From the NCBI GenBank assembly GCA_025403435.1, contig CM046353.1:24650259-24714258 (forward strand): a stretch of DNA of 64,000 bases, in the 5' to 3' direction. The notes below the pieces were generated by a model. It was not told the DNA's origin, did not search any database, and worked only from the letters and a program-made list of their open reading frames with translations. The position numbers and the translations under genes are program-made. This stretch comes from Artocarpus heterophyllus (taxonomy: Eukaryota > Streptophyta > Magnoliopsida > Rosales > Moraceae). Positions 46,466-56,073 of the stretch are shown here, piece by piece; the first letter of the stretch is position 1, and every line of letters starts with the position of its first letter.

Positions 46466-47451
46466 GTTTTTTCGGACATTAGCTTGCTATGTGATCCCTG
46501 CCTTGACATTTAAAACATTAATATCATGATTCCAAGTAGTGGAAGAATCGGATTTACCTTGATTCCCATGGCTGGCCACCTCTTGTTTTTGCTCGGTCTT
46601 TGGCTTGGTGTTGGGTTGCTTCTCATCCTTCTTCCACTGGTTCATTTTCCAAGCGGATGTACTCGGGTTTTGGCTAGGACGTGTGTTACTGCCCCTCCTC
46701 ATAAGTTGAATCTCAATTTTAATAGCCATGTGCGCCATGTCCACCAACGCCACATAATGTTGTAACTCAACAGCATTGTGAATATCTCGGTTCAAGCCCG
46801 CCAAAAACCTTGCCATTGTAGCCTCCCGATCCTCCTCTATATTTGCCCAGATCATCATAACCTCCATCTCCTTATAGTACTCCTCCACACTCCGGTTGCC
46901 CTGCTTAAGATTTTGTAGTTTGTTGTACAACTCCCGATAGTAGTAAGTTGGAACAAATCGCTTCCTCATCACGGTCTTCATCTCTTCCCATGACTCAATA
47001 GGTTGCTCTCTATTTCGTCTCTTGTTTATAACAAGCTGATGCCACCAGGTAATAGCATAGTCAGAAAATTCAATTACAGCCAGTTTAACCTTCTTTGCCT
47101 CGGAATAGTTGTGGCAGTCAAACTATCATTTTCTCGATTCCTAACTCCTCTATCCTATCCAAATCTTCAGTGACTACCCGCTGAATCTTCTCCTTCATCA
47201 AACTCTTCCCCATCAATCCCATTGTAGCCATCAACCTCTCCTCAAACCGGAACCCTTTCCCACCTACGCGCATGAGGAACATGTTGTGGCTGTTCCACAT
47301 GTGCGTTTTCTATCCGGTCTATCCTCTCATGAAGCTGTCCTAACTCTCCCCTCAATAATCGCCTCATCTCCCCTATCATCGCCTCCATAAGGAGTTTTGG
47401 ATCTACTGCACCAGAGGTACCCTCAATAGTGTTCTTGCTGTTGTTGGACAT
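46466..47451 (-). pseudogene. gag of element F, broken
   Basis: The ATG at 47451-47449 starts MSNNSKNTIEG. The N-terminal part reads to about 47242, then shifts. Capsid sequence with [18 protein letters not shown] and the [12 protein letters not shown] region reads at 46981-46487. The zinc knuckle is frameshifted ([10 protein letters not shown]), much as in element C but by an independent-looking change. Confidence 0.82.
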
Positions 47452-48065
47452 TTTTTTTTTTTTTGCAAAACAAAATAAGAAACAATGCAAAGGACCTCAC
47501 CACACTCCCTTATGTGTTTCACTCGTGAAATGGTTCACTCAATTTCACTCGTGTTTGCACTCAATACTTACGGCTTTTGTCCACTCTAATGTTTTCGCCT
47601 CTATGCCTTTTTCCACTCGTTAATTCTCACTCAGTTCCTATAAAACTAGTCAAATCAATAAAAAATTTCCTTGACAATTCACAAATAGATTACCAAGGAG
47701 GCTCATATTATAAACAAGAATATAATAGGCATAGATAATTTAGGCTTTCGAAAATCACACCCAAAAGGAATGAAATTTGAGCAAAAATTTTTGGTCTTTG
47801 CAAGGAATTCAATTTCGGGTTCCTTAAACGACGAATAACAAGAATCTAAAAAAAAAAAAAAAAATTTAAGGAAGTTTCCTTAAATATTTTTTTTTTCAGA
47901 TCCTCTTGGTTTTCTTCTTTTCCTTTCGGATCTTTTTTTTTAAGACTCTAAATTCGACTATATATTTTTTTTTTACCCAACTTTGATAATGGAAATCAAA
48001 ACTCACGAATAACTGAAACAAACATAAACTAAGGGAACAGATAAGCAAAACTTGATTAGAACCTC
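47452..48065 (-). other. Leader of element F (non-coding)
   Basis: On the minus strand: purine tracts (pyrimidine on plus at 47850-47975), GAGTGAAA motifs at 47510-47560, GGTGAGGTCCTT, then a poly-A run directly before the gag ATG where other families have TTTTGCAGG. Confidence 0.6.
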
Positions 48066-48078
48066 GCTCTGATTACCA
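48066..48078 (-). promoter_or_regulatory. Primer-binding site of element F (one-base insertion)
   Basis: Minus strand TGGTAATCAGAGC: the usual TGGTATCAGAGC with an extra A. The same variant occurs at 50754-50766 and 52785-52797. Confidence 0.8.
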
Positions 48079-48080
48079 AA

Positions 48081-48690
48081 TGATACGAACCCTGCCAAGA
48101 ACTGACGCGACCCTAATCAAATTGGTCTCCAAGATCAAAATTCCTAATCGGTTTTGAATGGAACCGCGACCCGATGCCTAACAAGAAGCAAGAACCTTGG
48201 TATGTGAGGACGCCACAATCAGCTATGGATGGACTGATTGATAAGTTCCCTTAATGGCTTAAAAGGCTTACAATAATGGAAAATAAAAGAAATGATTGTT
48301 TTCTAAAAAAGAAAAAGGAAACTAGACAATAAAATGGTAAATAGCTGATTCTTCTCGCCACTTGTCGACACAAAATGAGAAAGTAACTGAAATGGAAAGT
48401 AGCTTGATTATTTCAGCCATATGGTGCTAATCACTTGTTGATTCTGCAAACATGATTACTCGGTCCCTTCTAGAACTTGAATCATGCATTTGTTGGTCTG
48501 GAAGTCACTTGCAATTCCCTCAATGGGCCTCCATGTAATAGCTTGAGCCTAAGTTGCTTGGATCAGCCCAATAAGCGTTTCTTTGAACTTCTTCGCACGA
48601 GCTCTTGTAACCGGACCAATGGGAACTTGAATTGGATCTGAATATGTCTCATCCCACGTGCTCTTGCTTGAGCTAATGATGTCCTCATCA
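48081..48690 (-). repeat. CRM-1b LTR, 5' LTR of element F with internal deletion
   Basis: 610 bp, both termini present. About 200 bp are missing compared with the 3' LTR, with TAAGT microhomology at the joint (GATAAGT to TAAGTTCCC at about 48245). The TATA region lies in the deletion. Confidence 0.87.
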
Positions 48691-48875
48691 CAAATTGTAG
48701 ATTGGGACAGACAAGAAGGCAACTAGGCAACAAGTGAGTCGTAGGAATACCGTTTCAGGTTATTGCTTTTTCAAGTCAAGGCATGTATTATTTAAACCTT
48801 TATCCCTTATATTGGACTGTGATTGTAATATTTTATTGTCGATACCATGTGTGTGCGCTAACGTTAGAGCCGACA
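48691..48875 (+). repeat. Continuation of the presumed Tekay-like LTR
   Basis: Non-coding sequence that continues 42115 once element F and one duplication copy are removed. The true LTR end cannot be fixed. Confidence 0.4.
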
Positions 48876-49469
48876 ATTTTGGACACGGCACAATGACATG
48901 ATATAAACGGGTTTAGAATGCACGTATATTAATTGGGCCATTAATGGGTTGGTACAAATAATACGAAAATAAACGTGTTGGATTCATGCTAATATGTTTA
49001 ACACACTTAAGTAAATGTGTAGTAAACGTGTCAACACGACACGACACGACCTGCACGTTTATAGCACGTTTAATAACTATAGTACTTAGTAAAAGAAATA
49101 TATTTCAAGTATATTTATTAAAATAATATATAAGAAAATATAGAATATAAAATTTGTAGCCAAAACTAATAGGTTATTGAAACTAATTAATTAAGTTTAA
49201 GATGTGTTTTGTAACTTTATAAACCATGCTTTCTATTAATTATTATTAGAATATATACCTAGGATATGTAACCTTAATTTTTAATTTATTTTTAATTTAA
49301 GCATATTTAGAAAAAGCCATTTTAAAGTTTTTTAAGTTAAGTGATTATACTAAAAATATGCCACTTTTAGACCTATGTTTCCACTGAAATATAAATAAAA
49401 TCAATCAAGAAATATATATTTATATATTCAATAATATAAGCTTGAAACAAAAAAAAAATTCAGATTTGC
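48876..49469. other. AT-rich unassigned region with a CACGA-type array
   Basis: No gene seen. GTGTCAACACGACACGACAC lies at about 49028-49050 and resembles short CACGA repeats common in plant non-coding DNA. The rest is AT-rich with no recognisable structure. Confidence 0.4.
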
Positions 49470-49545
49470 AGGTGTAAAGATTCGAACCTTGCACCTCAAG
49501 GTATGTTGTTGCTCTTATCACCGCTACACCAGATAAGCATCCATT
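49470..49545 (-). ncRNA. tRNA-like sequence, SINE head or tRNA remnant
   Basis: Minus strand has TGGTGTAGCGG (49531-49521), 10 of 11 matches to the Pol III A box, and GGTTCGAATCT (49488-49478), 10 of 11 matches to the B box, at tRNA-like spacing. A run of T follows about 20 bases downstream on that strand, a possible Pol III terminator. The T arm pairs imperfectly and I see no clean anticodon or acceptor stem, so a functional tRNA is unlikely. Confidence 0.5.
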
Positions 49546-49606
49546 ATCAAGTGATAGCCTTTTTTATCTATTATGATTCTTTTGTTCTTTTAACCAGCAG
49601 CGCAAA

Positions 49607-49658
49607 AGTCCCACATCGAGAGGAAAGTAGAATTCTCTCACAACTCCTCTCTATATAA
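49607..49658 (+). promoter_or_regulatory. snRNA-promoter-like element pair (USE and TATA)
   Basis: AGTCCCACATCG (49607-49618) matches the plant snRNA upstream sequence element RTCCCACATCG. TATATAA starts at 49652, 33 bases later, the spacing known for Pol II snRNA genes. I do not recognise a U RNA downstream (49680-49800). It may also be a remnant of an unrelated TRIM-like LTR. Confidence 0.4.
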
Positions 49659-49904
49659 GGATTCAGCTTCCTCTTTTGTTTTACCTATGTTGCCAATGAA
49701 GCCATATGGCTTTAAAATAATTCTTCTTCAATTTGAGCTCTTTAGAGGATTGGCCTCTTTAAAATATTGGAGAAAAAATTCAGTTTAAAATATTTAATAA
49801 ATGAATATTATCATATTTTTATGCTTTTTAATTTATTTCAGTTTTAATTTTCAAACTTGTTAGTTGAAATTAAAAAATTATATAAAAAAAATTTATAAAA
49901 TTTA
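49659..49904. other. AT-rich unassigned sequence
   Basis: No gene or motif recognised. It ends where the gag fragment of element G begins on the minus strand. Confidence 0.4.
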
Positions 49905-50136
49905 TATAGTAGTCATCAACCTCTCCTCTAACCGGAACCCTTTCTCGCCTTCGCGCATGAGGAACATGTTGTGGCTGTTCCACACGTGCATTCTCTATCC
50001 GGTCTATCCTCTCATGAAGCTGTCCTATCTCTCCCCTCAACAATCGCCTCATCTCCCCCAACATTGCTTCCATAAGAAGTTTTGGGTCTGCTGCACCCGA
50101 GGTACCCTCATTAGTGTTCTTGCTGTTGTTTGACAT
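49905..50136 (-). pseudogene. Element G: gag N-terminal fragment (CRM-1)
   Basis: ATG at 50136-50134 (MSNNSKNTNEG) followed by the CRM-1 gag start: LLMEAMLGEMRRLLRGEIGQ and ERVPVRGEVDDYY. It is cut at about 49905, where unrelated AT-rich DNA begins. No mutation is seen in the fragment; without capsid and zinc knuckle it cannot function. Confidence 0.85.
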
Positions 50137-50768
50137 TTTCCAAAGGACCTTACCACACTCCCTTACGTGTTTCACTCGTGAAATGGTTCACTCAATTTCA
50201 CTCGTGTTTGCACTCAATACTTTCGGCTTTTGTCCACTCAAATGCTCTCGCCTCTATGCCTTTTTCCACTCGTTAATTCTCACTCAGTTCCTATAAAACT
50301 AGTCAAATCAATATCAAAAATTTCCTTGACAATTCACAAATAGATTACCAAAGACAAGACTATAACTGGAACAAAGAATTTAGGCTTTCAAAATCACACC
50401 CAAAAGGAACAAAATTTCAGCAAAAATTTTTGGTCTATGCAAGGAATTCAGTTTTGGATTCCTTAAACAATGAATAACAAGAATCTGAAATAAAAATTTA
50501 GGCTTTCAGTTTTGGATTCCTTAAATTTTTATTTTATTTTTTTTTTTTTTTTTTTTCGGATCCTCTTGTTTTTCTTCTTTTCCTTCTTTTTTTTTTTTTT
50601 TTTTCTTTTCGTTTCTTTTCTTTCTTTCTTTTCTTTTCTTTTCGGATCTTTTTTTTTTTAACCGACTTTGATAATGGAAATCAAAACTCACGAACAATTG
50701 AAACAAACAAAAAAAAAAAAGAGAACGGATAAGCAAAACCTGATTAGAACCTCGCTCTGATTACCAAA
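50137..50768 (-). other. Leader and primer site of element G
   Basis: The minus strand has the CRM-1 leader with long purine runs (plus-strand pyrimidines at 50520-50660), GAGTGAAA motifs at 50165-50210 and primer site TGGTAATCAGAGC at 50766-50754. The next bases on the plus strand are a TRIM LTR (50769), not the CRM-1 LTR expected there. Confidence 0.75.
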
Positions 50769-51450
50769 TGATATGAACCCACCTAACTCCACCCCAAAAG
50801 CTAGCTCGTGAGGGGAGGATTGTGAACCCATATATAAAACACCCAAGACCACCCTCTCTAACCGATGTGGGACACATCATTATATGATATGAACCCACCT
50901 AACTCCACCCCAAAAGCTAGCTCGTGAGGGGAGGATTGTGAACCCATATATAAAACACCCAAGACCACCCTCTCTAACCGATGTGGGACACATCATTCCC
51001 GACCCCTTTAGACTGCACGTCCTCGTGCCAACTCGTGCCAACTCCGTCGTTAACCCACACGAGCGGCAGGGAATCCTCGTGCCAACTCCGTCGTTAACCC
51101 ACACGAGTGGCAGGGAACCTTTGTACATGCGCCCACCGACCAGCAGAGGTTTGGCTCTGATACCATATGATATGAACCCACCTAACTCCACCCCAAAAGC
51201 TAGCTCGTGAGGGGAGGATTGTGAACCCATATATAAAACACCCAAGACCACCCTCTCTAACCGATGTGGGACACATCATTCCCGACCCCTTTAGACTGCA
51301 CGTCCTCGTGCCAACTCGTGCCAACTCCGTCGTTAACCCACACGAGCGGCAGGGAATCCTCGTGCCAACTCCGTCGTTAACCCACACGAGTGGCAGGGAA
51401 CCTTTGTACATGCGCCCACCGACCAGCAGAGGTTTGGCTCTGATACCAAA
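50769..51450 (-). mobile_element. TRIM array joined to CRM-1 sequence at both ends
   Basis: On the plus strand: TRIM LTR 50769-50879, TTATA, TRIM LTR 50885-50995, internal 50996-51167 with primer site 51153-51165, TRIM LTR 51168-51278, internal 51279-51450 with primer site 51436-51448. The last internal region passes directly into a CRM-1 LTR (51451) with the CRM-type spacer AA. The LTRs are 111 bp with TATATAAAAC in place of TATATATAAC. Part of the internal region (GTGCCAACTCCGTCGTTAAC) is repeated in each unit. Confidence 0.88.
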
Positions 51451-51983
51451 TGATACGAACCACGCCAAGAGCTGACGCGATCCTAACCGAAGTTGGTTTC
51501 CAATATCAAATTTCTAACCGGTTTTGGATGGAACCGCGACCCGATGCCCAACAAGAAGCACGAACCTTGGTATGTGAGGACGCCACAATCAGCTATGGAG
51601 AGACCGATTGATAAGTCTTGGTATGTGAGGACACCACAATCAGCTATGGATGGACTGATTGATAAGTCTATGAACGCCACGGAAATTTCCGATAAGTTCG
51701 AATAGTTCGTTTAGGAACTAAAGAGAATTAAACCTCAAAATTATGTGTTATTACTTGTCTCCATTGATTGAAATTCGTTACAATTATATAGGGGTTCCTA
51801 TGCGAATTTTCAGCCCCTAATTCCCATGGAAATTTCGGGAAACTCATTTAACAAAAGTCAAATCTAGACTAAATAAGGAAAGTTCCCTTAATGGCTTAAA
51901 AGCCTTACAATAATAGAAATACCATAAACGGAAAAAAGGAAACTAGACATTAAAAGGTCAAAACTGATTCTTCTCGCCATGTG
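51451..51983 (-). repeat. CRM-1 LTR, truncated, minus orientation
   Basis: It starts with the LTR terminus (TGATACGAACC on plus) and is collinear with other copies for 533 bp until CTCGCCATGTG. The rest (tail coding part) is replaced by a plus-strand CRM-1 LTR. Confidence 0.9.
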
Positions 51984-52782
51984 TGATGAGGACATCACTA
52001 GCACAAGCAAGAGCACGTGGGAGACATATTCAGATCCAATTCAAGTTCCCATTGGTCCGGTTACGAGAGCTCGTGCGAAGAAATTTAAAGAAACACTTAT
52101 TGGGCTGATTCAAGCAACTTGGGCTCAAGCTATTGCATGGAGGCCCATTGAGGGAATTGCATGCGACAACCACACCAATAAATGCGTGATTCAAGCTATA
52201 GAAGGGATTGAGTAATTTCCATTTCAGTTACTTTCCCATTTTGAGGCGACACATGGCGAGAAGAATCAGTTTTGACCTTTTAATGTCTAGTTTCCTTTTT
52301 TCCGTTTATGGTATTTCTATTATTGTAAGGCTTTTAAGCCATTAAGGGAACTTTCCTTATTTAGTCTAGATTTGACTTTTGTTAAATGAGTTTCCCGAAA
52401 TTTCCATGGGAATTAGGGGCTGAAAATTCGCATAGGAACCCCTATATAATTGTAACGAATTTCAATCAATGGAGACAAGTAATAACACATTATTTTGAGG
52501 TTTAATTCTCTTTAGTTCCTAAACGAACTATTCGAACTTATCGGAAATTTCCGTGGCGTTCATCGACTTATCAATCAGTCCATCCATAGCTGATTGTGGC
52601 GTCCTCACTTACCAAGACTTATCAATCAGTCCCTCCATAGCTGATTGTGGCGTCCGCACATACCAAGGTTCGTGCTTCTTGTTGGGCATCGGGTCGCGGT
52701 TCCATCCAAAACCGGTTAGAAATTTGATCTTGGAAACCAACTTCGGTTAGGATCGCGTCAGTTCTTGGCGTGGTTCGTATCA
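51984..52782 (+). repeat. CRM-1 LTR, plus orientation, followed by primer site
   Basis: 799 bp, complete. With 51451-51983 it forms a large head-to-head inverted repeat. The first part is an open frame with [17 protein letters not shown]. Almost identical to the LTRs of A and D. Confidence 0.92.
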
Positions 52783-52999
52783 TTTGGTAATCAGAGCGAG
52801 GTTCTAATCAGGTTTTGCTTATCCGTTCTCTTAGTTTTTTGTTTGTTTCAATTGTTCGTGAGTTTTGATTTCCATTATCAAAGTCGGTTAAAAAAAAAAA
52901 AAAAAAGATCCGAAAAGAAAAGAAAGAAAGAAAGAAAAGAAACGAAAAGAAAAAAAAAAAAGAAAAGAAGGAAAAGAAGAAAAACAAGAGGATCCGAAA
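52783..52999 (+). other. CRM-1 primer site and truncated leader
   Basis: Primer site variant TGGTAATCAGAGC at 52785-52797, then leader with a purine tract (52888-52995) up to AAGAGGATCCGAAA. It breaks there into a CRM-2 LTR, with CGAAA shared by both sequences at the joint. Confidence 0.8.
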
Positions 53000-53723
53000 C
53001 CCGTTATCAATAAGAAGGCACCAAGATCGTTTCTACTCAGATTTGGATAGAAGTCACCGCGACCCGTTGCTTATATCGAAGCAAGAACCTTTGTATATCG
53101 TAGACGCCACAATCAAGGATGAAAAGCTTGATTGATAAGTCGGGGTTGAACGCTCGGATTGATTCGAAGAGTTCGTACAGTTCGTCAAAGAACCAAAGAA
53201 AGAATTATTTCTCTCAGAAAATAAACATTCGTTCCTTCATTAACCTTTGAAACGCCTATTTATAGGCCAAAATTACAAAGTGTTGCCCAAAAAGAAAAGT
53301 TGACAAATTCAATCATAATTACTAAGCCTAAAATAAAAACTAAAAGAAAGGAAAGTCTTAATGGCTGATTTTTAGCCATTTACACGCCCAACAATTAAAG
53401 GAAAGTGCAAATAATCTGCATGTGTGCCAAAATGGGAAAGTTTCCAAAAATTCTTCCATTGACTTGATCTTGAAAAATTTGGGCTAATTTCAAGCTTGAC
53501 TCATCCGGATTCTTCTAGAACTTGGATCAAATTGACGCACCGTTGTGGTTGACGTGGGCCTGAGTCAATGGGCTTGCACAAATTTTCTTGATTCCAGATT
53601 TCGTGAATCAGTCCATTTGGTGCTTCCTTGAATTTCTTAGCTCGGGCTCTTGTGACTGGTCCAGCAGGAACTTGTATTGGGTCAACCACCTTCCATGCAT
53701 TTGAGCTCCCAAAATCTCCATCA
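53000..53723 (-). repeat. CRM-2 LTR, truncated, minus orientation
   Basis: Collinear with the CRM-2 LTR but missing about the first 30 bases on the plus-strand left side (the 3' LTR end). It finishes with the complete LTR start (CTCCATCA) at 53723 against satellite DNA. Tail frame [15 protein letters not shown] is open on the minus strand. TATA box CTATAAATAGG (complement near 53270). Confidence 0.88.
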
Positions 53724-56073
53724 GGGTGCTTAAAAAGGAGATAAATTTTATCAAGTTTTTTCAATCCACAAAGGTTTCAATTGTGAAATTAATGTGTTTT
53801 TCACACAAGAAGTGAGACAAGGCACTTAAAAAGGGAATGATTTTTAATAAGTCTTTTCTATCCTCTATTGTTTCTATTGCTAAATTATTGTGTTTTTCAT
53901 AGACAAAATGAAACTAGGCCTGCTTAAAAACTAAGAGACAAGTTTTAATCAGTTTTTTCAATTCATTATTTTCTTTATGGCTACAGGGGTGCTTTGAGAA
54001 GTGATAAGTTTTAATCATTGTTTCTGAATTTTTTATTTTTTCTATTGCTGAATTAGTATGTTTTTTGCACACAAAGTTAAACTATGATTGCTTAAAGATC
54101 TAGAGATGAGTTCTAACAGTTTTTTTCAATTTACTATTGTTTTTATGGCTATAGTTGTGTGTTTTTCACACAAGAACAAACACGAGGGTGCACTTTGAAA
54201 AGTGAAGTCTTAACTTTTTTTTTCCATGCACTATTATTTCTATTGCAAAATTAGTGTGTTTTGCACGCAAGAAGTAAAATGGGGGATATCTAATAAAAAG
54301 CCATACGTTTTAATAAAATTTTCAATTCACTATAGTTCTTTGGCTGAAATATTGTGTTTTTCAAACCAGAAGTGAAATTAGGACATTCTGAAAATGGATA
54401 GATAAGTTTTAACAATTTTATCAATTTATCATATTTTATTTGGTCAAATTAGTGTGCTGTATACACAAGAAGAGATATGGGAGCATGCATAAAATGGAGA
54501 TAAGTTTGATCAAGTTTTTTAAATTCGTTAATGTTTCAATTGCAAAGTTCATGTGTTTTTCGTAAAAGAAGTGAGATATGGGTGGTGTGCTTAAAAAGTG
54601 GTAAATTTTAACATATACTATTGTTTCTATTTCTAAATTAGTGTGTTTTTCACTCATGAAATGATACTGGGCTTGCTTAAAAATTGAGAGACAAATTCAC
54701 TATTGATTGTGTCGCTACACTTGTGTGCTTTTCACACAAGAAGAGAAACGAGGTTGTGCTTTGAAAAGTGATAAGTCTAAGTATTTTTTTTCCTTTCACT
54801 ATTGTTTCTATTGCTAAATTAGTGTGTTTTACACATAAGAAATGAAAATGGTGCCTGGCTTAAAAAGCAAGCCATCCATTTTAACAAGTTTTTTAATTCC
54901 CTATTGTTACTTTAGCTAAGTTAGTTTGTTTTTCAAAAAGGAAGTGAAACTAGGGCACTCTTAAAAATGGAGAGATAAGTTTTAAGAGGAGATAAGTTTT
55001 ATCAATTTTTTCAATCCACTAATCTTTTAATCATGGAGTTTATGTGTTTTTTATATAAGAAGTGAGATGGGGGTGCGCTTAAAAAGTGATACGTTTTAAC
55101 ATTTCTTTTCGAATTACTATTGTTTCTATTGCTAAATTTGTGTGTTTTTCACTCACGAAGTGAAACTGGGCTTGCTTAAAAACTAAGAGGCAAGTCTTAA
55201 CTAGTTTTTACAATTCACTATTGATTTTGTGGCCATGCTTGTGTGTTTTTTGCAGAAGAAGAAAAATGAGGGTGTGCTTTGAAAAGTGATAAGTCTAAGC
55301 ATTTTTTCCATGTACTAGTGCTTCTATTTCTAAATTAGTGCCTTTTACACAAAAAGAAGTGAAAATGGTGCCTGGCTTCAAAAACAAGTGACACATTCTG
55401 AGAAGTTCTTTAATTCCCTATTGTTTCTTTAGCTAAGTTAGTGTGTTTTTCTAAAAGGAAGTGAAACTAGGGCATTCTGAAAATGGAGTGATAAGTTTTA
55501 ATAATTTTATCAATTTATTATTTTTATATATCCAAATTGGTGTGTTTTATGCACAAGAAGTGATATGTGAGCATCCTTAGAAAGAAGATAAGTTTTATCA
55601 ATTTTTTTCAATCCACTAATGTTTTAATTGCAAAGTTTGTGTGTTTTTCATACAAGTAAAGCAAGGGTGGGCTTAAAAAGTGATAAGTTTTAACTAACAT
55701 CTTTTTCGATTTACTATTGTTTCTATTGCTAAATTAGTGTGTTTTTCACTCACGAAGTGAAACTGGGCTTTTTAAAAACTAAAAGACAAGTTTTAACTAG
55801 TTTTTCCAATTCAATATTGACTTTACGGCTATGCTTGTGTGTTTTTTGCATAGAAGAAAAAAGAAGGAGTGCTTTGAAAAATGATAAGTCTAAGCATTTT
55901 TTTTCTTGCACTGCTGTTTCTATTGCTAAATTAGTGCGTTTTACACAAAAGAAGTGAAAACGATGCTTGCCTTAAAAAACAAGCCACACATTTTGAGAAG
56001 TTTTCTAATTCCCTAATGTTTCTTTAGCTAAGTTTGTGTGTTTTTCAGAAAAGAAGTGAAACTAGGGCATTCG
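53724..56073 (+). repeat. Satellite block 1: six-monomer higher-order repeat
   Basis: Monomers of 97-103 bp, each with the core AAATTAGTGTGTTTTTCACA followed by AAGAAGTGAAA and GCTTAAAAA-like segments. Types by start in one full unit: a 55015 (TCCACTAATG), b 55113 (ATTACTATTG), c 55214 (TTCACTATTGATTTTGTGGC), d 55311 (TGTACT), e 55414 (TTCCCTATTG, CTTTAGCTAAG), f 55514 (TTTATTATT). The next a starts at 55612, so the unit is 597 bp. Earlier units (from 53764) follow the same order with deletions. Element X interrupts an e monomer at 56074. Confidence 0.88.

Larger units (their letters stand above)
42116..48690 (-). mobile_element. Element F: CRM-1b retrotransposon, full-length but decayed, minus strand
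   Basis: On the minus strand: 5' LTR 48690-48081, primer site, leader, gag from 47451, pol, 3' LTR 42933-42116. The flanks are CGAAT (42111-42115) and CAAAT (48691-48695), a target duplication with one CpG-type change. F shares LTR details with H (longer LTR with an added AGCCATATGGTGCTAATC segment), so the two form a subfamily. Confidence 0.88.

Noticed and set aside
52783..53013. Short lysine-rich frames over A/G runs (also 5688, 10604, 50521)
   Set aside because: Low-complexity leader purine tracts give Lys/Glu/Arg runs; no conserved start or domain.
55739..55957. Small open frames within the satellite (also 54436, 58966, 59777)
   Set aside because: They are not kept between repeat units and show no codon pattern.
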